Source: JAICLK01 sp036489905 (GTDB taxonomy: Bacteria > Patescibacteriota > Saccharimonadia > Saccharimonadales > UBA4665). Taken from it: a stretch of 21,029 nucleotides of DNA. The notes below the pieces were generated by a model. The model was not told the origin of the DNA. It saw only the letters and a program-made list of their open reading frames with translations, and ran no database searches. The translations under genes and the position numbers were made by a program. Positions 14,260 through 21,000 of this stretch are shown here, piece after piece. Each line of letters opens with the position of its first letter. Positions within the stretch are counted from its first letter, which is position 1. Where the stretch lies: positions 1 through 21,029 of the forward strand of contig DASXEX010000039.1 of NCBI GenBank assembly GCA_036489905.1, in the 5' to 3' direction.

Positions 14260-15078
14260 TCACCGGGAAATGCTGTATATTTTACTATGCTGCTCAATCA
14301 AGCCCTCGCGGACAAGCTCGGTTAGTACGGCTTCGAGCCGCTCATCAGAAATAGTGAACCCGGTTTTGCCGGCTGGTTCGGCCAACAGCTGCCGGATAAT
14401 TTCTCCGCGCAGCTGTCGCCGCGAACCCTTGAATTTCGATTGCTTCGCATAACTTTTGCTCGCTTTGTTAAGGTTACCGACGGTTTGTTTCAGAAACGAG
14501 CCGTAATCCATCAGCGCCCAGAACCAAAGCCGCGGCTCACTTTTATCAATTGTCTTTTCGACCAGTTCCACTATTTCTTTGTCGGAAACCCCTTTTTTAT
14601 CTTCGAAAAAATGATGGATAAAAACGGTGCGGATGTTGGTTTCGATAAAAATTTCCGGCCAGTTAAAGCTGTAGGCAATAATCGCGCCAGCGGTGTTCGA
14701 GCCGATTCCCGGAAGTTTTTGGAGTTCGGCAGCTTCTTGCGGAAAAATGCCGGCAAAATCTTGCTCGATTTTTTGGGCGGCCTGCCAGAGGAATTTGGCG
14801 CGCCGGTTGTAGCCGAGTCCACCCCAAACCGCCAAAACGTCGCCAAGTTTGGTCCGAGCCAAGCTGCCCACGTCTGGAAACTTCGCCAAAAACTCCTCGT
14901 ATTTCGGCAACACGCGCGGCACTTGCGTCTGCTGTAGCATCACCTCGCTCACCAAAATTTTGTACGGATCAAACGATCCGTCTGCCTCCGGCAACCGCCA
15001 CGGCAAACCATGCCGCCCACGTGCTTCATAAAAATTCCAAACCGTTTTTTGAAACTCAGCAATCTTGCGTGTTTCCAT
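14260..15078 (-). CDS. MutY-like A/G-specific adenine glycosylase, no Fe-S cluster and Glu at the catalytic Asp position
   Basis: HhH-GPD superfamily DNA glycosylase, closest to MutY, which removes adenine opposite 8-oxoguanine. 272 residues. GRHGLPWR (20-28), SEVMLQQTQV with the catalytic Glu45, and the helix-hairpin-helix LQKLPGIGSNTAGAI (119-133) are typical. Two oddities are seen directly. The 'LDGNVKRV' segment carrying the catalytic Asp in MutY reads IETNIRTV, with Glu146. After MDYGSF, where MutY has four cysteines for a 4Fe-4S cluster, no cysteine occurs. No NUDIX-like 8-oxoG-recognition domain follows; instead there is a short winged-helix-like tail (ISDERLEAVLTELVREGLI). The ATG at 15078 is preferred. 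One at 15156 would overlap the upstream gene by 35 bases. Confidence 0.82.
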   Translation of the reverse strand: METRKIAEFQKTVWNFYEARGRHGLPWRLPEADGSFDPYKILVSEVMLQQTQVPRVLPKYEEFLAKFPDVGSLARTKLGDVLAVWGGLGYNRRAKFLWQAAQKIEQDFAGIFPQEAAELQKLPGIGSNTAGAIIAYSFNWPEIFIETNIRTVFIHHFFEDKKGVSDKEIVELVEKTIDKSEPRLWFWALMDYGSFLKQTVGNLNKASKSYAKQSKFKGSRRQLRGEIIRQLLAEPAGKTGFTISDERLEAVLTELVREGLIEQHSKIYSISR

Positions 15079-15121
15079 AACGAATTGCTTAAATTCTTTG
15101 GGAGTAAGACCTCGGTAAGAT

Positions 15122-15472
15122 TCAGTGCGCGGGGAATGCCAACTCGGACAGAGCAATAATTAGCAAAAAGGATGCGAGGAATGAAAGTATAAGTTTTTGC
15201 AGCCGGCCTGCGAGTTGACGGCAGTAAGCATCCTTTGGGAAAGTTGGTTGCACCCCCTTCACGAGCATCCATAGATATCTGTATACCGCAATACTGCTCT
15301 TGATGCCCATGTAACGACGATCAAGTCGTGGCTCACCGATTGATTTGTAATACGTAGGGTATTCTCCCTCCAGCCGTCGCCTAAGCTGGTAAGTAAACCA
15401 CGACACCGCTAAAAATAGGCAGACGCATACAATGCATATGGTGTAAAAAATATAACCTACAACGGCATGCAT
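15122..15472 (-). CDS. Small two-helix membrane protein, unknown function
   Basis: A 116-residue protein with hydrophobic segments at about 3-24 (VVGYIFYTICIVCVCLFLAV) and about 92-113 (ILSFLASFLLIIALSELAF). A basic cytoplasmic or external loop lies between them (QLRRRLEGEYPTYYKSIGEPRLDRRYMG). The loop 'P.YY..IGEP' recalls small membrane proteins with a Tyr-rich juxtamembrane stretch, but I do not recognise a family. The start at 15472 is chosen because a TGC-TATACT promoter ends 6 bases before it. Longer in-frame starts would run into the next gene's 3' region. It lies 43 bases before the MutY-like ATG in the same direction, so the two may be co-transcribed. Confidence 0.65.
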   Translation of the reverse strand: MHAVVGYIFYTICIVCVCLFLAVSWFTYQLRRRLEGEYPTYYKSIGEPRLDRRYMGIKSSIAVYRYLWMLVKGVQPTFPKDAYCRQLAGRLQKLILSFLASFLLIIALSELAFPAH

Positions 15473-15478
15473 GGCATC

Positions 15479-15484
15479 AGTATA
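15479..15484 (-). promoter_or_regulatory. Extended -10 promoter of the two-helix protein gene (leaderless)
   Basis: TGC-TATACT on the minus strand ends 6 bases before the ATG at 15472. It is the same element and spacing as the HD hydrolase promoter at 11502-11507. Confidence 0.6.
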
Positions 15485-15537
15485 GCACGAGCATATGGGC
15501 GTATTACTCAGAGGCGAGCAACTGAGCTTGCAGCAAA

Positions 15538-17388
15538 CTAGAGGCCGCCGTAGCCGCCGCCATAACCATTGAAGTTCTGGGCGGGTTTGTAGTAGTCGGA
15601 GATTTTTAGCGCTGTGCCACCATTGGTCGGCATGGCGTACAATTCGCTGCCGCCTTTTTCGACGAGCAAATAATTGTCCGTGTACCAACCGTAGCTCGTG
15701 TAATCACTTAACGTGGCGATTTGCTTACCGTTATTACCGTTGGCGTCGCCGACAAACAGTGTATTCTTGCCGTCTCGCTGTTCGCTCCACAACGTTTGAC
15801 TGCCCGATGGTGACACCAGGTATGTCGGATTAGTTTGGCTGAAATTGTTGGCCGTCAAAGCGTTGGATTGCGTCACGTTGCCGTTCTCGTAGACATACTC
15901 CACCACATTATTGTTTGCCGCGAACTGGATGTAGATTTGCTGCGGCTTGGGCGCCGCGGTTGCAACGCTCGCATACTGCATGCTAGCGGAGATGGAAAAA
16001 TCTTTGAGATCCTGCTTGTTCGAGCCGTCAGGATTGATGCTCAATACCTGGTCCTTTTTGCCGTTCAGGAGCTGATTCTGGTAACCGCCGTCCCATTCTT
16101 TAACGTACAGAATTTCATCGCCGACGATGTGCGTGTCGTCGTAACCGAAATCCTGGTTGACGTACAGATATTGCTTTCCCTGGGCGGTGGTTTGGTCGAG
16201 TGTGGCGAGTTTGCCGCTGTCGGCGTTGTAGCTTTTTAGCGCGGATTGGCCGGATTGCCAGCCTTGCACATCTGCGCGCAAAACTTGATACACGAAATAA
16301 TGGCCGCTCCAGCCGACGGGCGTGAAGGTGGCGCTGCCTTCGTCCATGGTCGTGACTTGGTTGTCGCTCGTATTTATGAGGTAGAGTTTGGCGTATTGGC
16401 CGCCGTCGCGTTTGCTGAGCAACGCGAGATATTTCCAGTCGCGCGAGGCCAGCAGCACGGTGTTGTTCGGGTCTTCGTTGCCCGTACCGGCCAGCACGGT
16501 TTTGCGCGCAGTGCCGTCGAGATTTGTCGACACGACATCAATGTTGCCACTAAGATTCGACAGGAAATACACGCGACCCGACGGCGTGACCGAAAACGTG
16601 TTGGCGCTCACGACTTTGCCCGTGATTTGCACTTTGCCGCTCAAATCGTTGTAGCCGCTGGCCGTGATATTTACAGATTGCGTGGCCGAGCCAGTCGGCA
16701 GCACGATAGTTGCTTCGCCACTTCCGTCAGTCTTTGCTGACGTGTCAAGCACCTTGACTTCAGCATCGATAATTGGCTGTCCGGTAATGTTATTCACGAC
16801 TTTGATCGGCACCTGACGGCCGGTCGCTTGCAGCTCAACTTTCGACGAATTATGCGTCCGAGCAATGCCGACAAAAATGCTTTCGGAGAAACTCTTATAA
16901 TACTTCTTGCTAACGTTCAGCGTGCGCTTGCCGACCTTAGCGCTCAAGCTTGCTTTGCCTGCACTATCTGTCATAGCCGTTTTGCCATCAAGCGTAACGC
17001 TCGCACCGCTCACCGGCGTGTCGGTTTTGCTGTCGATAATTTCCACGCTAAACGAGTGCTGCATTCTCAGTGCCAGCAAGGGATAGCGCGAAGCCGGCAC
17101 GGTGAATAAAATCCCGATAATTACGAGCAACGTCAGCAACAACGTCCACTTTTTGTGGCGCCAATAGCCGGCGAAAAACCGTTTGATTTTGCCCTTTGGT
17201 TTTGGCGAGTCGCCCTCGCTCATCACCTGCTCTTGGTCGCCCAGTTCGCCCTCCGATTCCGAATCTTCAGCCGTTTCAGCCTGCTCATTTGTCGCTTGCT
17301 CATCGTCGGAAATTTCTTCGGATTCGTCCGGAACCTCGACAACTTCGCCGTCCTGATTTTTGTCTTGTTCGTCGTCTTGGTTTGGCAT
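15538..17388 (-). CDS. Large membrane-anchored surface protein with Ig-like domains and a predicted beta-propeller
   Basis: 616 residues. The acidic disordered cytoplasmic N-terminus (1-62, rich in Glu/Asp) is followed by a basic patch and one transmembrane helix (81-98, WTLLLTLLVIIGILFTVP). Two beta-sandwich modules of the carboxypeptidase-regulatory/PEGA sort follow: about 112-190 (SVEIIDSKTDTPVSGASVTL, DSAGKASLS) and about 194-265 (VPIKVVNNITGQPIIDAEV, TDGSGEATIVLP). From about 270 to 600, repeated blade-like blocks resemble TolB/WD-type propellers (VVSTNLDGTARKTVLAG, LYLINTSDNQVTT, VLSINPDGSNKQDL, LFVGDANGNNGKQI, LYAMPTNGGTALKI). It ends in a Gly/Tyr tail (YGGGYGGL). It probably stands outside the membrane as a binding platform. 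Partner unknown. AAAGGA precedes the start by about 8 bases. Confidence 0.75.
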   Translation of the reverse strand: MPNQDDEQDKNQDGEVVEVPDESEEISDDEQATNEQAETAEDSESEGELGDQEQVMSEGDSPKPKGKIKRFFAGYWRHKKWTLLLTLLVIIGILFTVPASRYPLLALRMQHSFSVEIIDSKTDTPVSGASVTLDGKTAMTDSAGKASLSAKVGKRTLNVSKKYYKSFSESIFVGIARTHNSSKVELQATGRQVPIKVVNNITGQPIIDAEVKVLDTSAKTDGSGEATIVLPTGSATQSVNITASGYNDLSGKVQITGKVVSANTFSVTPSGRVYFLSNLSGNIDVVSTNLDGTARKTVLAGTGNEDPNNTVLLASRDWKYLALLSKRDGGQYAKLYLINTSDNQVTTMDEGSATFTPVGWSGHYFVYQVLRADVQGWQSGQSALKSYNADSGKLATLDQTTAQGKQYLYVNQDFGYDDTHIVGDEILYVKEWDGGYQNQLLNGKKDQVLSINPDGSNKQDLKDFSISASMQYASVATAAPKPQQIYIQFAANNNVVEYVYENGNVTQSNALTANNFSQTNPTYLVSPSGSQTLWSEQRDGKNTLFVGDANGNNGKQIATLSDYTSYGWYTDNYLLVEKGGSELYAMPTNGGTALKISDYYKPAQNFNGYGGGYGGL

Positions 17389-17399
17389 AAGCGCTTCCT

Positions 17400-17428
17400 T
17401 TTATAAAAAGTTTACCAGAAAATGTCTT
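17400..17428 (-). promoter_or_regulatory. Promoter of the surface beta-propeller gene
   Basis: AAGACA (17423-17428), a 17-base spacer and TATAAA (17400-17405) on the minus strand. The short leader carries an AAAGGA ribosome site, in contrast to the leaderless neighbours. It is back to back with the alkA promoter. Confidence 0.55.
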
Positions 17429-17445
17429 TGCGGCACCAGTTGATT

Positions 17446-17451
17446 TACAAT
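17446..17451 (+). promoter_or_regulatory. -10 box of the AlkA-type glycosylase gene
   Basis: TACAAT ends 9 bases before the ATG at 17461. No convincing -35 or ribosome site is present. Confidence 0.5.
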
Positions 17452-17460
17452 GTTTAGAGA

Positions 17461-18096
17461 ATGAGTACGATTTTGAATGATCAAACGACAAAGCAAGCCG
17501 CCGAACATTTAGCAAATGCCGATCCGGTTTTGGCACCGGTGATTGCGCGCTACGGGCCCTGCACCATCCGGCCGCATCGCAACTATTATCAAGCGCTGGC
17601 CGGTGAAATTATCGGGCAACAGCTGAGCGTGAAGGCTGCGGCCAGCATTCGTAAACGTTTTGAAGGTTTGTTCGGTGACATTTTTCCCGAACCAAAAGCA
17701 ATCCTTGAAAAATCCGTTGACGAGCTGCGGGCCGCCGGTTTGAGCGGCGCAAAAGCAAAATATATTCGTGACTTGGCGCAACATATCGTGGATGACAAGG
17801 TGAAGTTCGACCACCTCGACAACTTAAGCAACGACGAAATCATAGCCGAGCTGACCGACGTAAAAGGCATCGGCGAGTGGACAGTCCACATGTTTCTGAT
17901 GTTCTGTATGGGCCGCGCCGATGTGCTCGCACCCGGCGACCTCGGCATCCGAAACGCCATCAAAAAATTGTACAACTTGAAAGACGTGCCGTCGCCCGAC
18001 CAAGTTACCGCAAGAGCCAAACGCAACCACTGGCGCCCCTACGAAACCGTCGCCTGCTGGTATTTGTGGCAATCCCTAGAAAACGTCCCGACTTAA
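17461..18096 (+). CDS. DNA-3-methyladenine glycosylase II (AlkA family)
   Basis: Removes alkylated purines such as 3-methyladenine from DNA, starting base excision repair. 211 residues, the length of short AlkA forms that lack the N-terminal TBP-like domain of the E. coli enzyme. Core features: EIIGQQLSVKAAASI (about 49-63), the helix-hairpin-helix LTDVKGIGEWTVHMFLM (131-147), and the catalytic aspartate in LAPGDLGIRNAI (Asp160), equivalent to Asp238 of E. coli AlkA. The C-terminal W-x-P-Y-E-T-V-A motif (HWRPYETVACWYLW) is standard. The stop codon shares the TTAA sequence with the stop of the SGNH hydrolase remnant on the other strand. The start directly follows a -10 box. Confidence 0.92.
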   Translation: MSTILNDQTTKQAAEHLANADPVLAPVIARYGPCTIRPHRNYYQALAGEIIGQQLSVKAAASIRKRFEGLFGDIFPEPKAILEKSVDELRAAGLSGAKAKYIRDLAQHIVDDKVKFDHLDNLSNDEIIAELTDVKGIGEWTVHMFLMFCMGRADVLAPGDLGIRNAIKKLYNLKDVPSPDQVTARAKRNHWRPYETVACWYLWQSLENVPT

Positions 18097-18239
18097 GCCG
18101 CGAGCAATTTCTCAAATTCCGGCCGGACAAGGTTGGCGATCAATTCATGCCCGACATTGTTCGGGTGCAGGCCGTCGGACAAAAGCTGTTGCTTGGATTG
18201 CTTTATCCTGTCGGGTGTAACAGCCACATCCCGCCACTC
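18093..18239 (-). pseudogene. 3' remnant of an SGNH/GDSL hydrolase gene
   Basis: Read on the minus strand, the frame encodes QLLSDGLHPNNVGHELIANL, then VRPEFEKLLAA and TAA. The D-x-x-H block (DGLHPN followed by GH) is the C-terminal catalytic block V of SGNH/GDSL esterases, at the expected distance from the C-terminus. Weaker likeness continues upstream (EWRDVAVTP) into the 3' end of the C39-like gene, which is read in another frame. No start, block I (GDSL) or other part of the enzyme is present, so this is the tail of a gene whose front was lost or replaced. The stop overlaps the alkA stop on the opposite strand. Confidence 0.72.
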
Positions 18240-18781
18240 TTTTTGGCCGTGTGGTAAGTCATGGATTCGTACAGTTTTGCCAACGACACTTCACGTAGCT
18301 TTGGAACACCATGCCAGGGATCCACCAAACGAACCTCCGTATCGAAAATACGATCAAACACACTGCCATGCCCGCCGAGCGAGTCAGTATCGTACAATTT
18401 CCCATAGCTGAAGCAGGCAATCGCATCGCCGCCTGCATTTTCAATCTTGCGCAAGAGCTTAGCCAGTTCGTCTGCCGAAGCAATGGTATTGATAAGTCTG
18501 AACTCAGTTTTGAGTGGAATACTCAGCCGCTCGAAGCAGGCATCGAGGCTAAACTCCGACTTATAAATCTGGGTTCCCCAGCCGGCAGACGGCGGCGTGT
18601 CGCTTGTGCGAACTTTGCCGAAAAGCCACGCGTCTTTTTTTGATACAGTCAGTCCCAGTTCCCAGCCCAAATCTTCCTGAGCAACCAACGGCAACCCGCG
18701 CTTGTACAAAATCATTTGTAAACATGTAGGTATACAGCAAGAATACTGTTGCGTAAACGGCATATAGCGCGGCGACTTCAT
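18203..18781 (-). CDS. Papain-like C39-type cysteine peptidase domain protein
   Basis: A 192-residue protein with the order of a C39-like protease: an oxyanion glutamine and nucleophile in TQQYSCCIPTCLQMIL (Gln12, Cys16; Cys15 is an alternative), GGHGSVFDRI with His138, and VRLVDPWHG with Asp154. C39 proteins cut double-glycine leaders of exported peptides, but standalone cytoplasmic relatives have other or unknown roles. No signal peptide or transmembrane segment is present, so it is probably cytoplasmic. The last residues (GGMWLLHPTG) are encoded by DNA overlapping the SGNH remnant, so the natural C-terminus may have been altered there. The start lies 7 bases after an extended -10. Confidence 0.68.
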   Translation of the reverse strand: MKSPRYMPFTQQYSCCIPTCLQMILYKRGLPLVAQEDLGWELGLTVSKKDAWLFGKVRTSDTPPSAGWGTQIYKSEFSLDACFERLSIPLKTEFRLINTIASADELAKLLRKIENAGGDAIACFSYGKLYDTDSLGGHGSVFDRIFDTEVRLVDPWHGVPKLREVSLAKLYESMTYHTAKKSGGMWLLHPTG

Positions 18782-18788
18782 GGCATTA

Positions 18789-18794
18789 ATTGTA
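18789..18794 (-). promoter_or_regulatory. Extended -10 promoter of the C39-like gene (leaderless)
   Basis: TGT-TACAAT on the minus strand ends 7 bases before the ATG at 18781. No ribosome site. It sits within the 23-base gap after the preceding gene. Confidence 0.6.
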
Positions 18795-18804
18795 ACAAGC
18801 TACG

Positions 18805-19638
18805 TCACTGAATCGCCAGCGACTTGAGCATGGTTTCGATGGGCGCGGAGAAGCCGGAATTGCTCCACATTTCTGAACTGACGCTCAGCGGCGTGGCGTT
18901 GCCGGTGCAGCTGGCGTTGGCGCATTTTGCGAAGGTTACTGTGACAACCGGATCGACCTTGGCGATATCGACTTCGGGAATGGCTTGGCCTTTTTGGTAG
19001 CCGGCATTGCCCGTAATGTACACTCCGTCGAGTGCGCCATTGGTCGTAGTCGCCGCATATTGCAAAAAGCTAATGTACGTGTCGGCGCGCTGGTCGCTGG
19101 CTGGATTAGTGTATGCGACTTTTTCTGAAGTCATGACAGCTACGGCATTACCGGCTTTAAATGCGCTGAAATCCGCTGAATTTTCGTTTTGAATCGTCAT
19201 GACAACTTTGCCGGTTTGCGTTTGCCCGCTCGCGTCTGTCAGCTGCATCGCGGGCGAAGTGACTGTCAGTTTGCCATTGCCCGTGTCGGCGACCGTCCAA
19301 TTTTCAGGATAGTTGAAGCTGAGGTTAAGGTCGTTGGACGTGTACGGCTTGGTGGTCGTGGTGATTTTGTTTGAGGTTTGCGAATTTGCGTTCTGCTGCG
19401 ACTGAGCTGGTTTCGGCGCGGGCTTACGGTTGGCAAGCCAATACCCGCCGGCGCCAAGCGCCGCCAAAATCACAATTCCTAAAAGTGTCCAGCCGACCAC
19501 GCGCGGCCACTTTTTCTTTGGCCTGAGTTCCGGCATAAACTTCGCATAGTCCGCGGTCGAGTGCGACGCGGCTTCATAATCGTCGGCTTCGTGCTCGGGC
19601 ACTTGGTTTGCGCCCGAGTGTTTGTCTGCTGTCGCCAT
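18805..19638 (-). CDS. Single-pass membrane protein with external PsbP-like domain, unknown function
   Basis: 277 residues. A cytoplasmic N-terminus of about 45 residues (acidic, then LRPKKKWPR), one transmembrane helix at about 46-69 (VVGWTLLGIVILAALGAGGYWL), and a Gln/Asn/Thr/Ser-rich linker (about 74-98). The external domain begins YTSNDLNLSFNYPENWTV, a pattern shared with PsbP/DUF1795-like folds ('.. sf.yP.gW.v'). Two cysteines near 240 (AKCANASCTG) may form a small disulfide loop. This architecture (short cytoplasmic part, helix, polar linker, globular domain) is common in CPR surface proteins. No function can be assigned. The start follows a consensus TATAAT by 7 bases. Confidence 0.72.
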   Translation of the reverse strand: MATADKHSGANQVPEHEADDYEAASHSTADYAKFMPELRPKKKWPRVVGWTLLGIVILAALGAGGYWLANRKPAPKPAQSQQNANSQTSNKITTTTKPYTSNDLNLSFNYPENWTVADTGNGKLTVTSPAMQLTDASGQTQTGKVVMTIQNENSADFSAFKAGNAVAVMTSEKVAYTNPASDQRADTYISFLQYAATTTNGALDGVYITGNAGYQKGQAIPEVDIAKVDPVVTVTFAKCANASCTGNATPLSVSSEMWSNSGFSAPIETMLKSLAIQ

Positions 19639-19645
19639 ACTTTAA

Positions 19646-19651
19646 ATTATA
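19646..19651 (-). promoter_or_regulatory. -10 box of the PsbP-like membrane protein gene (leaderless)
   Basis: A consensus TATAAT on the minus strand ends 7 bases before the ATG at 19638. No ribosome site is present. Confidence 0.6.
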
Positions 19652-19693
19652 CGCTCGACAGCCAAGATACTCCCTAAGATTGGCTTGAAAAAA

Positions 19694-20296
19694 TTACAAA
19701 AACTTCGCCGGCAATTCGCCCGATTGTTCGAGCAAAAACCTGTAGCGCTGTTCAAACACCTGGCGCGCTTCGGGCAGGACGATTTTGCGATTCCAGTCTT
19801 TGTCGATTTTCCTGCGATCGAGCTGCATAAGTTCTTCGAACGTTTTGCCCGCAAAGGTTTTATCGGTAGCCTCGTTCCAAAAAATTTTCAGGAACGGCCC
19901 GACCATGTGCGAGCAGCCGTCAGCCGATGACACAATTTGCACTTCGACGGGCGCTTGACGCAAATCTAACTCCAACTTTTTGTCCATTGTTTCGATGTAG
20001 CTAACGGCCTTTTGGGCAAACTCAGCCGGGAAGCCAAGCTGGGCTAATATTTTTGGCCCTTCACTCAGCGTCTTTTCACGTCGATTATCGATATCCAAAA
20101 TATTGCCATAATCGTGCAACCACACCATAACTTCGACCAGCTCGCGATCGGCTTGTGTGTAATGCTCGCACAGCTCGGCCGCGATTTTCTCGACAATTTC
20201 CAAATGCCACTTCACAAACCATTTGTGATGCACAAAGTCAGGGTTCGCCGCCGCTTCCCGCACGTGCTGCCGAAGCGCCACAATTTTATCAAGCAT
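19694..20296 (-). CDS. HD-domain hydrolase
   Basis: A 200-residue HD-superfamily protein with metal ligands His31 (KWHLEIVEKIA), His61-Asp62 (VWLHDYGNIL) and Asp126 (SSADGCSHMVGPF). The Cys-Ser-His after the last aspartate and the long C-terminal helical part (DRRKIDKDWNRKIVLPEARQ) suggest a group of small bacterial HD proteins of unspecified phosphohydrolase activity. They are distinct from the YfbR-like protein at 11514. Phosphatase or phosphodiesterase activity on nucleotides is the family expectation, but the substrate is unknown. Single gene with its own leaderless promoter. Confidence 0.8.
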   Translation of the reverse strand: MLDKIVALRQHVREAAANPDFVHHKWFVKWHLEIVEKIAAELCEHYTQADRELVEVMVWLHDYGNILDIDNRREKTLSEGPKILAQLGFPAEFAQKAVSYIETMDKKLELDLRQAPVEVQIVSSADGCSHMVGPFLKIFWNEATDKTFAGKTFEELMQLDRRKIDKDWNRKIVLPEARQVFEQRYRFLLEQSGELPAKFL

Positions 20297-20302
20297 AGAG
20301 TA

Positions 20303-20308
20303 ATTATA
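20303..20308 (-). promoter_or_regulatory. Extended -10 promoter of the second HD gene (leaderless)
   Basis: TGA-TATAAT on the minus strand ends 6 bases before the ATG at 20296, overlapping the end of the upstream alpha/beta hydrolase gene region. Confidence 0.62.
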
Positions 20309-20313
20309 TCAAA

Positions 20314-20850
20314 TCATATGTTGCTGCGGATTGCCGCAACGTAGCGCTCATCGTCCACGGCATGCCCAACACCAGGGACTTCGATAAGCCGCGAGTCCGG
20401 AATTTGTTGAGAAACTAACTTGCAGTGGCGCACCAATTCCGGAAAGTCTACTGCTTCTTGTTCACCGTAAAACACAACTGTTTTGCAAGTTATATGCTTG
20501 ATGATCTCCAGATAGTCAAGCGCGGCAAATGCTTGCAGCCTTCGCGAACCAACCCAACGCAGCGTATCTTTGTCCGGGTGTTTTAATTCACGGTCGTCGT
20601 CAAACGCCGGTGACAAAGAAAAGAGCCAAAGCTCGGCCGGCAATCGTTTTGCCGCAGCCACCAGAGCTGTTACCGCGCCAAACGAAAAGCCCGCCAAAAT
20701 TGTGTTTGCCGGGTCGTTTCGCCTATAATCTTTTTCGAGTTCCGCCACCCAATCACTCACCACCGTCCGCTTCCACTGAATGTCCACGAACTTCACATTG
20801 TAGCCAGCCTCACGGATTGCCTGCAGTAACGGACCGTCACCGCCCCGCAT
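20314..20850 (-). CDS. Alpha/beta-hydrolase fold protein, start uncertain
   Basis: 178 residues from the first ATG. Nucleophile elbow GFSFG with Ser56 (TILAGFSFGAVTALVAAAKR), an acid candidate in FYGEQEAVDFPEL, and the catalytic His in VPGVGHAVDDE near residue 166 give a complete triad. The start is a problem. Homology-like sequence continues upstream in frame (IGVTLHFR before MRGGDGPLLQ), resembling strand beta-1 and the oxyanion 'LHG' region of this fold, but no ATG, GTG or TTG precedes it. An ATA at 20872-20874 is a candidate start. The gene may thus use a rare start codon, be slightly truncated, or really begin at 20850. Its substrate cannot be inferred. It ends 17 bases before the next gene. 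Confidence 0.75.
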   Translation of the reverse strand: MRGGDGPLLQAIREAGYNVKFVDIQWKRTVVSDWVAELEKDYRRNDPANTILAGFSFGAVTALVAAAKRLPAELWLFSLSPAFDDDRELKHPDKDTLRWVGSRRLQAFAALDYLEIIKHITCKTVVFYGEQEAVDFPELVRHCKLVSQQIPDSRLIEVPGVGHAVDDERYVAAIRSNI

Positions 20851-20908
20851 GCGGAAATGAAGCGTGACACCTATGCTTTGTGCTAATGAGCCTAACCCTG
20901 AAAACAGA

Positions 20909-20938
20909 AAAACACCGGCGCTTTCTTGCCGGTGTTTT
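20909..20938. terminator. Strong bidirectional terminator-like hairpin in a divergent gap
   Basis: A perfect 11-bp stem AAAACACCGGC/GCCGGTGTTTT with an 8-base loop. T-runs follow on both strands (TTTTAG on plus; TTTTTCTGTTTT on minus). It lies between two genes that point away from each other, where no transcript is expected to end. Confidence 0.75.
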
Positions 20939-20986
20939 AGATTGAGAACCTGTAGTACGCTTTATTTGTCAGTTCTAAAAACAAAT

Positions 20987-20992
20987 AAGGAG
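20987..20992 (+). promoter_or_regulatory. Ribosome binding site of the last gene
   Basis: AAGGAG, 8 bases before the ATG at 21001. This gene clearly has a leader; the region after the hairpin (20940-20985) should hold its promoter, with TTGAGA at 20942-20947 as a possible -35. Confidence 0.7.
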
Positions 20993-21000
20993 TTCTATCT

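Noticed and set aside
14440..14937. 165-codon plus-strand frame opposite the MutY-like gene
   Set aside because: Shadow of a well-supported glycosylase; no start signals.
20857..20886. A nine-codon plus-strand leader peptide (MKRDTYALC) followed by the hairpin at 20909 as an attenuator
   Set aside because: No ribosome site or promoter, no repeated regulatory codons, and no alternative pairing visible.
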